DNA of 13,424 nucleotides from Actinomycetota bacterium (lineage in GTDB: Bacteria; Actinomycetota; Thermoleophilia; Solirubrobacterales; Solirubrobacteraceae): positions 1-13,424 of the forward strand of contig VAWY01000009.1 of assembly GCA_005888335.1 (NCBI GenBank). Direction: 5' to 3'. Below are positions 1 to 7,233 of this stretch, one piece after another. The notes beneath the pieces were generated by a model. That model worked only from the letters and a program-made list of their open reading frames with translations, had not been told where the DNA came from and ran no database searches. The translations under genes and the position numbers were made by a program. Position 1 is the first letter of the stretch. Each line of letters begins with the position of its first letter.

Positions 1-262
1 GGGCGACATCCGCTACACGCTGCGCACCGACGCCGGCGACCTGCTCTACGTCCGATCGCGCGGCGTGCGCCACGGGTCCGCCGCGGTCCTTGCGCGCCTC
101 GGCCGGGGCGAGGACGTCGACGCCGCCGAATACACGTTTCGCACGGCGACGCTGATCGAGGCGGCGGCGCCCGGCCTCGACCGGCTCAACAAGGGCATCT
201 TCATCGCCGTCGGCGCCCGCACCGCCGCGGGCGTGACCTACGAGACCTACCTCGTCGAGTGA
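1..262 (+). CDS. DUF3237 (UPF0311-like) family protein, 3' part
   Basis: The reading frame is open from base 2 and ends at TGA 260-262, giving the last 86 residues; the start lies outside the window. The visible part shows the family pattern: a GDIRYTLRTDAGDLLYV strand pair, then the G-x-RHG segment (GVRHGSAAVLARL), an EYTFRTA motif, a LDRLNKGIFIAVGAR stretch and a final TYETYLVE strand. Full family members are about 150 residues, so roughly the N-terminal 40% is missing. DUF3237 proteins are small beta-barrel-like proteins of unsettled biochemical role that often sit near aromatic or lipid catabolic genes. It converges on regulator 1 and is separated from it by 466 nt, so it probably belongs to an operon to the left. 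Family assignment is from remembered motif pattern; function is not known. Confidence 0.8.
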   Translation, partial: GDIRYTLRTDAGDLLYVRSRGVRHGSAAVLARLGRGEDVDAAEYTFRTATLIEAAAPGLDRLNKGIFIAVGARTAAGVTYETYLVE

Positions 263-326
263 GGTCGGATCGTCACCAGGGCCTCGCAGTGGACCGCCGG
301 GGGTTGGGGTGGCCCTTCTCAACACA

Positions 327-421
327 GGAAGAGGTCACGCGAAACGGACCGCCCGCTCCGCGTAGCTATCGGCACTCGGGCGCCGGCCGATCGCTTCTCG
401 CGGCTCGGAAGAGGTCAGGCG
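327..421. repeat. 15-bp direct repeat pair, 80 nt apart
   Basis: GGAAGAGGTCACGCG at 327-341 and GGAAGAGGTCAGGCG at 407-421 match at 14 of 15 positions, offset by exactly 80 nt. The flanks do not match. The second copy directly abuts the tandem GGGACCCA units. The repeat is visible directly; no function can be assigned. Confidence 0.6.
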
Positions 422-476
422 GGGACCCAGAAGGGACCCACAAAGGACCCACAAGCCTCAGATGAACGGTGGGTCC
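422..476. repeat. three tandem 11-bp units with an inverted copy
   Basis: Three consecutive units read GGGACCCAGAA (422-432), GGGACCCACAA (433-443) and AGGACCCACAA (444-454). An inverted copy, GTGGGTCC at 469-476, can pair with GGACCCAC at 445-452 to form an 8-bp stem with a 16-nt loop. This could be a recombination or protein-binding site or a leftover of a mobile element; nothing in the sequence decides between these. Confidence 0.6.
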
Positions 477-554
477 ACTTCGGAAGTCCGGCGAAAGCCC
501 ACCTAGAGAACTGCGGCCCTCGGGTCTGGGCACTCGGTCGGCGCTCGGCCGAAA

Positions 555-582
555 AGAACGGGCCGTAGAGACGGCCCGTTCT
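555..582 (-). terminator. probable rho-independent terminator of regulator 1
   Basis: AGAACGGGCCGT at 555-566 pairs perfectly with ACGGCCCGTTCT at 571-582 around a 4-nt AGAG loop. On the minus strand the stem runs into TTTT (552-555) followed by CGG, so the T-tract is on the side expected for termination of minus-strand transcription. It lies about 147 nt beyond the stop of regulator 1. The plus-strand side lacks a T-run, so it is less suitable for the DUF3237 gene, although the hairpin may act in both directions. Confidence 0.6.
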
Positions 583-647
583 GGGAGAGGGGATATGTAG
601 TTGTCCCGGTACCTGGGCCTGGCGCAACAAGTCTCCTCGCCCAGCGT

Positions 648-680
648 CAGTCTTTCGAAAAGACTGCGCAGTCGAGACTG
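648..680. repeat. alternating CAGTC/GACTG dyad array
   Basis: CAGTCTTT (648-655) and AAAGACTG (659-666) form an 8-bp inverted repeat. It is followed at once by CAGTC-GA-GACTG (669-680), a second 5-bp inverted repeat using the same half-site. Four half-sites therefore alternate within 33 bp, 49 nt past the stop of regulator 1. It could be a second transcription-stop hairpin or a protein-binding array. Confidence 0.5.
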
Positions 681-728
681 TTGACCCCTACAGGGCTCCG
701 CGCTGCCGCAGGCGTCGACGGAAGTGCC

Positions 729-2600
729 TCAAGCGAGACGCCCCAGCCGCAGTACCAGGAGCGCGACATGTGCGGTCAGATCGTCGGCGGAGTCGGAACC
801 AACCGCGAGCCCCGTGAGCTCGTGGATGCGCGCCAGGCGATAGCGGATCGTGTTCTCGTGGACGCCGAGTGCCAGCGCAGTGTTGCGCACGCTTCGGGAG
901 CTGTCGAAGAAGACCGCCAGCGTGTGCAAGAGATCACCCTTCGCGTCGTTCTCGAGGCGAAGCAGGGCCCCGAGCGCATCATCGGCGAAGCGCTCCGCCT
1001 CCGCGCGACTCGACGAGGCGAGGAACAACCGTCCGGCGCCCAGGTCCTCCGCCGCGAGCACGAGTGACCGGTCGCCGCCCGCGAACGCCTGGACGCAGCG
1101 CATGACCTGCCGCGCTTCCTCATGGGCCCGCACGTAGTGCGAGGCATCCGTGCATCGCGAAGCTATCCCGGCAACAAGCGGCGCCTCGGTCCGGAACCGG
1201 TCGAGCGCCTGCTCCACGTCGTCCCGCGCAGCGGCCATTGCCTCGAGCGGTGGTGCGTCGGCATCGAGCGGCAGGATCACGAGAACGCCCTCCGCGACGG
1301 CCGTCGCGAGGACGCGGCGCTCCCGCTGCGCGAACGCGGCCGCGACGTCGGCGACGGCCGGGAGACCAGCGTCGGACCGCGTACCGACGATGCAGACGAC
1401 GTGCGGGGCGCGGAGGTCGACTCCGAGGTACTGCGCGCGACGCGTGATCGCCCCGAAGTCGCTGGTCGCACGGATCAGCTGCCCGGCGAGCGAGCCGCGA
1501 GCGTCCCACTCTGCGCGCGCTGCTCGCCGCTCCGCGGCGAGCTCGAGCGCGACGTTCGCGGCCGCTCGGCGCGCGATATGCGCATCGAGCGGGCCGAAGC
1601 GCGAGCCGTGCTCGACAACGACAAGCGAGCCCCAGAGGTCGTCGCGGGTCGCGATCGCCGCGAGCAGGTAGCGATGCGTCAGCCCGGCTTCGGGCAGAGG
1701 CCCTACGACGCCGCTCTCTCTGTCGTCGAGCCCTTCCAACGCTTCGCGAACGGCCGGGTGCGACCGCACGCCGGCATCGAACGTGCGCGGCTGGGGCTCG
1801 CCACGCGGCGTCGCGGGCGAAGCCGCTGCGAGCCGCCGGTGGTCGGCGCCGTAGATCTCGCACGGCTTGCCGGTGAGCTTCGTGACCGCCTCAGCGATCT
1901 GCCCGAGGCTGGCACCGGTGAGGACGAGCCCGGTCAGCGTCTCGTCCATCTCGGCGGCGCGACGCAGCAATTCGTTCTGTCGCGCAACGGTGTGAAGGCT
2001 GCGCCGCAGGCGCCCGGTCATCTGCGCCTGCGAGATCACGACCGCGGCGAGGTCGGCGAACGTGGCGGCGATCTCGCCCTCCGTCGAGGTGAAGACGTGC
2101 GGCTCGTCCGCGTTGTCGAGGAAGATGATGCCGATGGCCTCGCCGCGGAGGACCATCGGGACGCCGAGGATCGAGCGGATGCCCCACGAGAGCATCGCCG
2201 AGCGGATGGGCCGCGGGTCCGAGTGCGTGTCGGCAACGACGACGGGCCGGCGCGTCGTGACGATCTCGCGCGTGAACTCGTCAGCCTCGGTCCCGGCGAC
2301 GAGGCGCTTGATGCGCTCTTGGGCGTCGGGTTCGTCTCCTCGCTCCCACGCCGGGCTCCAACCGGCCTGCCCGCGATAGAGCCCAGTCTCGTCGTCGCGC
2401 AGGTACACGCTGCAGCGCTCGATGCCGACCAGTTGACAGATGTGCCTCCCGATGAGTCGCAGCAGCGTGTCGCGGTCGCGCGTCTCGTTGAGCGCACCGG
2501 CGACCTCGCCGAAAGCTTGCGCTGCGGCGCGATACGCGGACGTCGCCGCCTTGGGGTCGTCGAACGGGGGCTTCGGCGCAAAGCCGGCATCAGGACCCAT
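729..2600 (-). CDS. GAF / CdaR-PucR-type transcriptional regulator (regulator 1)
   Basis: This 623-residue DNA-binding regulator probably senses a small molecule and controls the adjacent catabolic/transport genes. An N-terminal GAF domain spans about residues 35-190 (IERCSVYLRDDE, then SILGVPMVLRGEAIGIIFLDN). A coiled-coil-like linker follows (residues 195-222), then a divergent second sensor-like region and a GGDEF-like segment with the typical GIASRCTDASHYVRAHEEAR stretch. The C-terminal HTH_30 domain (about 557-615) contains FFDSSRSVRNTALALGVHEN and TIRYRLARI, the hallmark of the PucR/CdaR class. The ATG at 2600 is preferred over an upstream start at 2654 because AGGAGG lies 6 nt before it. 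It is paralogous to the regulator at 8894-10462, aligning from the end of the GAF domain to the C terminus. A dyad overlaps its ribosome binding site and a box shared with the paralogue lies 21-35 nt upstream, suggesting auto- or cross-regulation. The ligand is unknown. Confidence 0.9.
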   Translation of the reverse strand: MGPDAGFAPKPPFDDPKAATSAYRAAAQAFGEVAGALNETRDRDTLLRLIGRHICQLVGIERCSVYLRDDETGLYRGQAGWSPAWERGDEPDAQERIKRLVAGTEADEFTREIVTTRRPVVVADTHSDPRPIRSAMLSWGIRSILGVPMVLRGEAIGIIFLDNADEPHVFTSTEGEIAATFADLAAVVISQAQMTGRLRRSLHTVARQNELLRRAAEMDETLTGLVLTGASLGQIAEAVTKLTGKPCEIYGADHRRLAAASPATPRGEPQPRTFDAGVRSHPAVREALEGLDDRESGVVGPLPEAGLTHRYLLAAIATRDDLWGSLVVVEHGSRFGPLDAHIARRAAANVALELAAERRAARAEWDARGSLAGQLIRATSDFGAITRRAQYLGVDLRAPHVVCIVGTRSDAGLPAVADVAAAFAQRERRVLATAVAEGVLVILPLDADAPPLEAMAAARDDVEQALDRFRTEAPLVAGIASRCTDASHYVRAHEEARQVMRCVQAFAGGDRSLVLAAEDLGAGRLFLASSSRAEAERFADDALGALLRLENDAKGDLLHTLAVFFDSSRSVRNTALALGVHENTIRYRLARIHELTGLAVGSDSADDLTAHVALLVLRLGRLA

Positions 2601-2606
2601 GGGCCG

Positions 2607-2635
2607 CCTCCTGGTGACCAGGACCGTTCGACTGT
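2607..2635 (-). promoter_or_regulatory. control elements of regulator 1: SD, dyad and shared box
   Basis: Three elements overlap immediately upstream of the regulator 1 start. The Shine-Dalgarno AGGAGG is the complement of 2607-2612. A perfect dyad, TCCTGGT-G-ACCAGGA, covers 2609-2623 and includes part of the SD. The sequence ACAGTCGAACGGTCC (minus strand, 2635-2621) is nearly identical to a box upstream of the paralogous regulator. Binding here, or folding of the dyad in the mRNA, would affect translation or transcription of the regulator. The elements are seen directly; their function is inferred. Confidence 0.5.
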
Positions 2636-2714
2636 AAGCCGCCGCCGCCGACACGCCCGTGGCTCGTCAGGGGAGGCTTGTCAGCTTCTCTAACCGGTCG
2701 GCTCACGGAGGGTC

Positions 2715-2901
2715 GTGCGCGCCGGCCCCTGTTCGAACGTACAAGACCGCTTCGTGCCCGCGGCTATGGGCGCACTCGGCTTCCTGACGGCGCTGACGCA
2801 TCCCGACCGTCGCCGACGTCGTCGAGCGCATCGTGCGCGACGCCGAGGACGTCATCGCCGGGCGGCTCGCCGCCATGGTCCCTTCGGACGTCGCCGCGTG
2901 A
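2715..2901 (+). pseudogene. possible frameshifted 3' remnant of a plus-strand gene
   Basis: Two plus-strand segments read like protein in different frames. Frame 3 gives AGPCSNVQDRFVPAAMGALG and FLTALTHP up to about 2804. Frame 1 then gives TVADVVERIVRDAEDVIAGR and LAAMVPSDVAA, ending at TGA 2899-2901. Removing one C from the CCC at 2802-2804 would join them. The helical tail resembles the C-terminal end of flavin oxidoreductases of the nitronate monooxygenase type, but that is only an impression. The stop directly abuts the convergent hydratase stop at 2902. No start or upstream part is recognisable, so if real it is a vestige. It may also be chance open frame in GC-rich DNA. Confidence 0.3.
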
Positions 2902-3702
2902 TCAACGCGCGCGGAAGACCGGAGCCCGTCGGTCGAGGAAGGCCTGGACGCCCTCCCGGTGGTCCTCCGTTGCGAACAGCTCGGCGAGCGTCGCGCTGAC
3001 CCAGCGCCCGAGGTCGCGCCAATCCGGGTCGAGCGCGCGGCGCAGGCCGGCTTTGAGCCTCATTACCGCAAGCGGAGGGTTGCCGGCGATCGTGTCGGCG
3101 AGCTCGAGCGCCGACGGCATGAGCCGCCCGTGCTGGACGACGCGCGAGACGAGCCCGATGCGCGCGGCTTCCTCCGCGCCGACCTCGCGGCCGGTGAAGA
3201 GCAGCTCCGACGCCCGCTCACGTCCCACCAGCTGCACGAGCCGGCCGAGACCGGCAACGTCGCAGCAAAGCCCGCGCCTGACGAACAGCTCGGCGAAGCG
3301 CGCCCGCTCGGACGCCACGCGCATGTCGGCCATGAGTGCGAGCTCCATCCCCCATCCGAGCGCGGCGCCGTTGACCGCGGCGATCACAGGTACGTCCGTG
3401 GACAACAAGGCCGCAGCGGCCGGCGTGATCGCCGGCGCGCGCAGCTGGTCGGGCAGCGGGGCGCCCGGAGCCATGAGCTCGCGGACGTCGTCGCCTGAAC
3501 AGAAGGACGGGTCCGCGCCGGTGATGACGAGCACGCGCGCCTGGGTGCTGCGCACGGCGTCTTCGAGCTCGCGGTAAGACCGCATCCGCAGCGCGTTGTG
3601 CACCTGCGGACGCGCGAGCGTAATGATGCCTACGTGGTCGCGCACCACGTAGGTCAGGTCCTCGTAGGAGCTCGCCGGGTCGCCTAGAACAGGTCCCACC
3701 AC
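2902..3702 (-). CDS. enoyl-CoA hydratase/isomerase (crotonase) family protein
   Basis: This 266-residue crotonase-fold protein is expected to hydrate, isomerise or cleave an acyl-CoA in the cytoplasm. The N-terminal strand VGIITLARPQVHNALR is typical. The oxyanion-hole segments are FCSGDD (about 67-72) and NGAALGWGMELAL (about 111-123). In the catalytic region, FAELFVRRGLCCDVAGLGRL, the classic PEI glutamate position is altered and an aspartate sits where GG-containing hydratases carry their loop. The exact reaction is therefore open. The GTG start at 3702 overlaps the end of the livF-like gene by 19 nt, suggesting translational coupling; no strong SD is seen. An alternative GTG lies at the VVRDHVG segment. 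As the last gene of the transporter operon, it ties uptake to CoA-ester metabolism. Confidence 0.88.
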   Translation of the reverse strand: MVGPVLGDPASSYEDLTYVVRDHVGIITLARPQVHNALRMRSYRELEDAVRSTQARVLVITGADPSFCSGDDVRELMAPGAPLPDQLRAPAITPAAAALLSTDVPVIAAVNGAALGWGMELALMADMRVASERARFAELFVRRGLCCDVAGLGRLVQLVGRERASELLFTGREVGAEEAARIGLVSRVVQHGRLMPSALELADTIAGNPPLAVMRLKAGLRRALDPDWRDLGRWVSATLAELFATEDHREGVQAFLDRRAPVFRAR

Positions 3703-4418
3703 GTGCCGCGCTCGCGCATCTCGTCGGCCGTGGCGTCGAGCGTGGTGCGGCCGCGGTGCATGATCACGACGCGATCGGCGACCTCGAGCGCGTATTTCAT
3801 GTTCTGCTCGATGAGCAGCACGGTCATCGACTCGGAGTTCGCCAGCTCGCGAAGCGTGCGCAGGATCTGGTCGACCACGGCCGGCGACAGGCCCAGCGAC
3901 GGCTCGTCGAGCAGCATGAGTCGGGGATCGGACATCAGCGCGATGCCGATGCTCAGCATGCGCTGCTGGCCGCCGCTGAACGTGCCGGCGCGCTGGTTGG
4001 CGCGCTCGCCCAGGATCGGGAACAGCTCGAGCACCTGCTCCATGCGCGCCTCGCGCCGCTCCGCGGACTGGTTGCTCAGCCCGCCCAGCCGCAGGTTGTC
4101 GCGCACGGACAGGTCGGCAAACACGAACTGCTCCGCCGGGGTGAACGACATCCCGTTGGCGACGTTGTCGCGCGGCCGGGAGCCGCCGATGTCGCCGCCC
4201 TCGTAGCGGATCGTGCCGCCGCGGGGCTTGACGAGGCCGAAGATCGACTTGACCGTCGTCGTCTTGCCGGCGCCGTTGTGGCCCATCAGCGCCACAACCT
4301 CGCCTCGACGCATGCGCAGGTCGGCGCCGAAGACGGCGGTCTGCGGCCCATAGCCGGCGCGGAGGTTCTCGACCTCCAGCACTGCGCCGTTGCCGGACGC
4401 TTCCTCAGGCCATGCCAA
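3684..4418 (-). CDS. livF: branched-chain-type ABC transporter ATP-binding protein LivF
   Basis: This 244-residue ABC ATPase is one of the two nucleotide-binding subunits of a HAAT (Liv-type) importer on the inner face of the membrane. It has Walker A GHNGAGKT (46-53), a Q-loop region around TPAEQFVF, signature FSGGQQR (147-153), Walker B LMLLDEP (167-173) and the LLIEQNM segment in place of the usual H-loop, as is normal for LivF. The TTG at 4418 is the preferred start: GGAGG lies 6 nt upstream, inside the last codons of the LivMG gene, which it overlaps by 14 nt. A GTG at 4382 is the alternative but is poorly spaced from a ribosome site. It overlaps the following hydratase gene as well, so all these genes are likely co-translated. 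Confidence 0.92.
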   Translation of the reverse strand: MAWPEEASGNGAVLEVENLRAGYGPQTAVFGADLRMRRGEVVALMGHNGAGKTTTVKSIFGLVKPRGGTIRYEGGDIGGSRPRDNVANGMSFTPAEQFVFADLSVRDNLRLGGLSNQSAERREARMEQVLELFPILGERANQRAGTFSGGQQRMLSIGIALMSDPRLMLLDEPSLGLSPAVVDQILRTLRELANSESMTVLLIEQNMKYALEVADRVVIMHRGRTTLDATADEMRERGTWWDLF

Positions 4419-6222
4419 AGTACGCCTCCACCAGTCGCTCCTGGGACTTCAGCTCGTCCATGGTGCCCTCGGCGGTCACGGTGCCCTGCTCGAGGAAGAC
4501 GACATGGCTCGCGAGCCGCTCGACCACCTCGAGGTTGTGCTCGACGATGCACACGGTCCGCCCTTCGGCGCGCAGTTCCCCGATCAGGCCGAGCGTCGTC
4601 TCCAGCCAGCGGGCGTCGATGCCGGAGGCCGGCTCGTCGAGCAGCACCACCTCCGCGCCCGTCGCCAGGACGCGGGCGAGCGAGACGAGCTTCTGGTCGC
4701 CATAGGGCAACACGGCGACCGGCACCTCGGCCTGGCGCTCGAGCCCGACGAACTTCAGCAGCTCCATCGCGCGCTCGCGGGCGGCCTTCTCGCCGACGCG
4801 CTCGCGCACGCCCGCCCCGTTCGCGCTGGCCGGAACGGCGAGCGCGACGTTCTCGCGTGCCGACAGGCGTCCGAAGATCCGCACGTCCTGGAACGTGCGC
4901 GCCAGCCCGCGCCCGGTGACGCTGTGCAACGGCATGCCGGTGATGTCCTCGCCGCGCAGGTAGACATGCCCGGCGTCGGGTGGGAACACGCCGGTGATCA
5001 TGTTGAAGATCGTCGTCTTGCCCGCGCCGTTGGGGCCGATCAGCGCGGTCGTCTCCCCCCTCGGGAGCGAGAACGTGAGGTCGTGGACCGCGCGCACGCC
5101 GCCGAACGCCTTCTCGAGCCCGCGCAGCTCGAGCACCGCCCCGCGTCCGTCGGTCGGCGCCGGCGCGGGCGCGGCGGGCTGCGCCACGGTGAGGGCCGCG
5201 GGGGGGCCGTCGTGGCCGCCGCCCGCGGCCGCGGGCGCCATCGCGGCGGCGGGCGCCTGGGCTGCCGCGGTCTCCCGCTCCTCGTCGGCCCGTTCGGCGG
5301 CGGCGATCTCGTCGGGCGCGGCGGCGCGCCCGTCGCGCAGCCGCCGGCGCAGCGCCTTGCCGGCGCCCTCGGGGAGGATGCCCTGCGGCCGCAGGAACAG
5401 GACGACGACGAGCGCGATGCCGTAGGCCATCAGCCGCGTCAGGCTCGCCTTGTCGGGGTTGAGGTTGATCGCCTTCTCGAAGAACCCGACCGACCCGATG
5501 ACGAAGGCCGTTCCGAGCAGCGCCCCGACGAGGTTGCCGCTGCCGCCGAGCACGATCATCACGATGATCGACATCGAGACGTCGAACCCGAAGAGGCCCG
5601 GCGCGGCGATGCCGTTGTAGTAGACGAGCAGCGCCCCGGCCAGCCCGGCCAGGCCAGCGGTCACCGCGAACGCCGCGACCTTGTAGCGGTAAGTGTTCTT
5701 GCCCAGCGCCTGCGTCGCGAGCTCGTCGTCGCGGATGCCGCGCAGCACCTGCCCGAACGACGACGCACCCATCGCCCAGCACGCCGCCCAGACGAGCGCC
5801 GCGAAGATCGCCAGCCATGGCAGGAAGTCGGTCGGGCGGACGAGGTCCTTGCCGAAGATGTTGGCCGCCTTGATCTCGGCCAGCCCGAACTCGCCGCCGA
5901 GCGCGCCGACGCTGGAGATGACGACCAGCACGATGGTCTGCGCCGTCAGCGTCAGCAGGATCAGGTACTCGCCGGCCAGCCCGAGCGCAGGCAGGCTCAC
6001 AAGGAAGCCGACGACCGTGGCGAAGACCATCCCGATGACCAGGCACGCGCCGAACGGCACGCCGTGCTTCTGCGACAGGTAGCCGGCGGCGTAGCCGCCG
6101 ACGGCGCCGAACGCCGCGTGCGCGGCGGATACCTGCCCGCCGACGCCCATCAGGAGGTTCAGCGAGACGGCGAAGATCGAGAAGATCAGCGCCTGGTCGA
6201 GGATGTCGATCCAGTAGGTCAT
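4405..6222 (-). CDS. fused LivM permease - LivG ATPase of a branched-chain-type ABC transporter
   Basis: This 605-residue fusion carries both a membrane channel subunit and an ATPase. Residues 1 to about 285 are LivM-like, with several hydrophobic segments (for example LIFSIFAVSLNLLMGVGGQ, then GEYLILLTLTAQ) and the conserved RGIRDDELATQALG coupling segment. Residues about 286-361 form an Ala/Pro-rich, charged linker. From about 362 comes a LivG domain with Walker A GPNGAGKT (396-403), a variant signature LPYGDQ, Walker B VVLLDEPASG and H-loop CIVEHN. The ATG at 6222 is preferred over an upstream GTG-type start at 6315 because it gives a normal LivM N terminus and has GAGGA 4 nt before it. 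That SD overlaps the TGA of the livH gene, so translation is probably coupled. LivM-LivG fusions are known in actinobacteria; the fusion fixes a 1:1 ratio of these parts. Confidence 0.92.
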   Translation of the reverse strand: MTYWIDILDQALIFSIFAVSLNLLMGVGGQVSAAHAAFGAVGGYAAGYLSQKHGVPFGACLVIGMVFATVVGFLVSLPALGLAGEYLILLTLTAQTIVLVVISSVGALGGEFGLAEIKAANIFGKDLVRPTDFLPWLAIFAALVWAACWAMGASSFGQVLRGIRDDELATQALGKNTYRYKVAAFAVTAGLAGLAGALLVYYNGIAAPGLFGFDVSMSIIVMIVLGGSGNLVGALLGTAFVIGSVGFFEKAINLNPDKASLTRLMAYGIALVVVLFLRPQGILPEGAGKALRRRLRDGRAAAPDEIAAAERADEERETAAAQAPAAAMAPAAAGGGHDGPPAALTVAQPAAPAPAPTDGRGAVLELRGLEKAFGGVRAVHDLTFSLPRGETTALIGPNGAGKTTIFNMITGVFPPDAGHVYLRGEDITGMPLHSVTGRGLARTFQDVRIFGRLSARENVALAVPASANGAGVRERVGEKAARERAMELLKFVGLERQAEVPVAVLPYGDQKLVSLARVLATGAEVVLLDEPASGIDARWLETTLGLIGELRAEGRTVCIVEHNLEVVERLASHVVFLEQGTVTAEGTMDELKSQERLVEAYFGMA

Positions 6223-6229
6223 GCCGTCC

Positions 6230-7201
6230 TCAGCGCAGGGTCGCGGTGCCGGCGGCGGCTCGAGCAGTGGCCGTCGGCCGGCGGCGCCGGCGGCGGGCGC
6301 GCTCCAGCGTCGCACGGATCTCGGTCTCGGACAGGTACAGCAGCAGCAGCCCGAACACGACCAGGCTGCTCAGCTTGGCCGAGAGCCAGATCGTGCTCTC
6401 GGCCTCGACCATCCCGATCGCGATGCCGGTGGCCAGCTGGAACAGCGGGCCGCGGTGCGTCCCCGCGAAGAAGGCCACTACGAGGGCGTAGAAGATCGGC
6501 TTGGTCCCCATGTCCGGGGTGGTGGCGAAGCGCAGGCCCTGGAAGATCGCCGCGACCCCGGCCAGCAGGCCACCGATCGCGAAGACGATCAGGAAGATCC
6601 GACCGACGTCCACGCCGACCGAGCTGGCCATCAGCGGGTTGACGCGCACGGCGAGGATCTGTCGCCCGAGCCCCGTCCGCCGCAGGATGCCCTCCAGGCC
6701 GCCGCACAGGACGAGCGCCGCGATCAGGAGCGCCAGCGCGAAGCTGGAGAAGATGACGCTCGAGATGTGGACGGTGGTCTCGTTGAGGCCGGTGAGCGAC
6801 CGCGTCGTCGAGCCCCAGAGGAGGTTCATGGCGTTCTGGCCGGCGATGAGCAGGCCCAGCGACGCGACGAACACCGACAGCAGCGTGCTGACCCCCGCCC
6901 GGCTGGCCAGCGCGCGGTACACGATCCCCTCGCACAGCACGCTGAGCAGCACGCCGGCCGCGAGGCCGACGACGATGGCCGGCCCGAGCGGCAGGCCCGC
7001 GTCGGACTCGAGGACCGCCGTCAAGAAGCCGGCGAGTGCGTAGTTGAGCGCCAGCGCGAAGTGGAACCGTCCCGTCGTACCGAGGATCAGGGCGAACGCG
7101 GCGCCGAGCAGGCCGTACCCGGCGCCGTTGAGGATCCCGTTCACGAACAGCTGGGCGACCTCGCGGAACGAGTTGATGCCCAGGAACGTCGCCACCACCA
7201 T
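6230..7201 (-). CDS. livH: branched-chain-type ABC transporter permease LivH
   Basis: This 323-residue inner-membrane permease forms the channel with the LivM part of the neighbouring fusion. Hydrophobic segments run through the protein, beginning with LFVNGILNGAGYGLLGAAFA, the usual LivH N terminus. The GLGRQILAVRVNPLMASSVG segment is the cytoplasmic loop that contacts the ATPase, and GGLLAGVAAIFQG follows. The C-terminal tail is unusually rich in Arg and Ala (LERARRRRRRPTATARAA) and probably cytoplasmic. The ATG at 7201 has GAGGAG 5 nt upstream. The gene lies 32 nt after the substrate-binding-protein stop and its own TGA forms part of the SD of the LivMG gene. Confidence 0.9.
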   Translation of the reverse strand: MVVATFLGINSFREVAQLFVNGILNGAGYGLLGAAFALILGTTGRFHFALALNYALAGFLTAVLESDAGLPLGPAIVVGLAAGVLLSVLCEGIVYRALASRAGVSTLLSVFVASLGLLIAGQNAMNLLWGSTTRSLTGLNETTVHISSVIFSSFALALLIAALVLCGGLEGILRRTGLGRQILAVRVNPLMASSVGVDVGRIFLIVFAIGGLLAGVAAIFQGLRFATTPDMGTKPIFYALVVAFFAGTHRGPLFQLATGIAIGMVEAESTIWLSAKLSSLVVFGLLLLYLSETEIRATLERARRRRRRPTATARAAAGTATLR

Positions 7202-7233
7202 GTCGTCTCCTCAGCCCGCCGGCCCGCTATGCG

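Larger units (their letters stand above)
263..728. other. convergent intergenic region, no convincing gene
   Basis: These 466 nt lie between two convergent genes. Short open frames exist on both strands, but none has a good ribosome binding site or a recognisable protein family. What is visible is non-coding structure: a 15-bp direct repeat about 80 nt apart, three tandem 11-bp GGGACCCA-type units, a 12-bp perfect hairpin with a T-run on the minus strand, and an alternating CAGTC/GACTG array. The density of repeats and lack of coding signal suggest mobile-element debris or a transcription-termination zone. I see no tRNA here. Confidence 0.6.

Noticed and set aside
422..454. CRISPR-like repeat array
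   Set aside because: The three units are contiguous 11-mers with no spacers and no cas genes are nearby.
380..465. Possible integrase C-terminal tail (GDPEGTHKGPT type) and attachment site
   Set aside because: The ending resembles tails seen after some integrases, but no catalytic motifs or tRNA are present and the sequence is explained by the tandem GGGACCCA repeats.
1122..2693. 523-codon plus-strand open frame opposite regulator 1
   Set aside because: It is antisense to a gene with clear GAF and HTH domains, has an Arg-rich composition with no family features, and is the usual shadow frame of GC-rich DNA.
4390..6642. 750-codon plus-strand open frame opposite the LivMG and livH genes
   Set aside because: The translation is dominated by Arg, Asp, Glu and Gly without domain pattern; the opposite strand encodes unmistakable transporter motifs.
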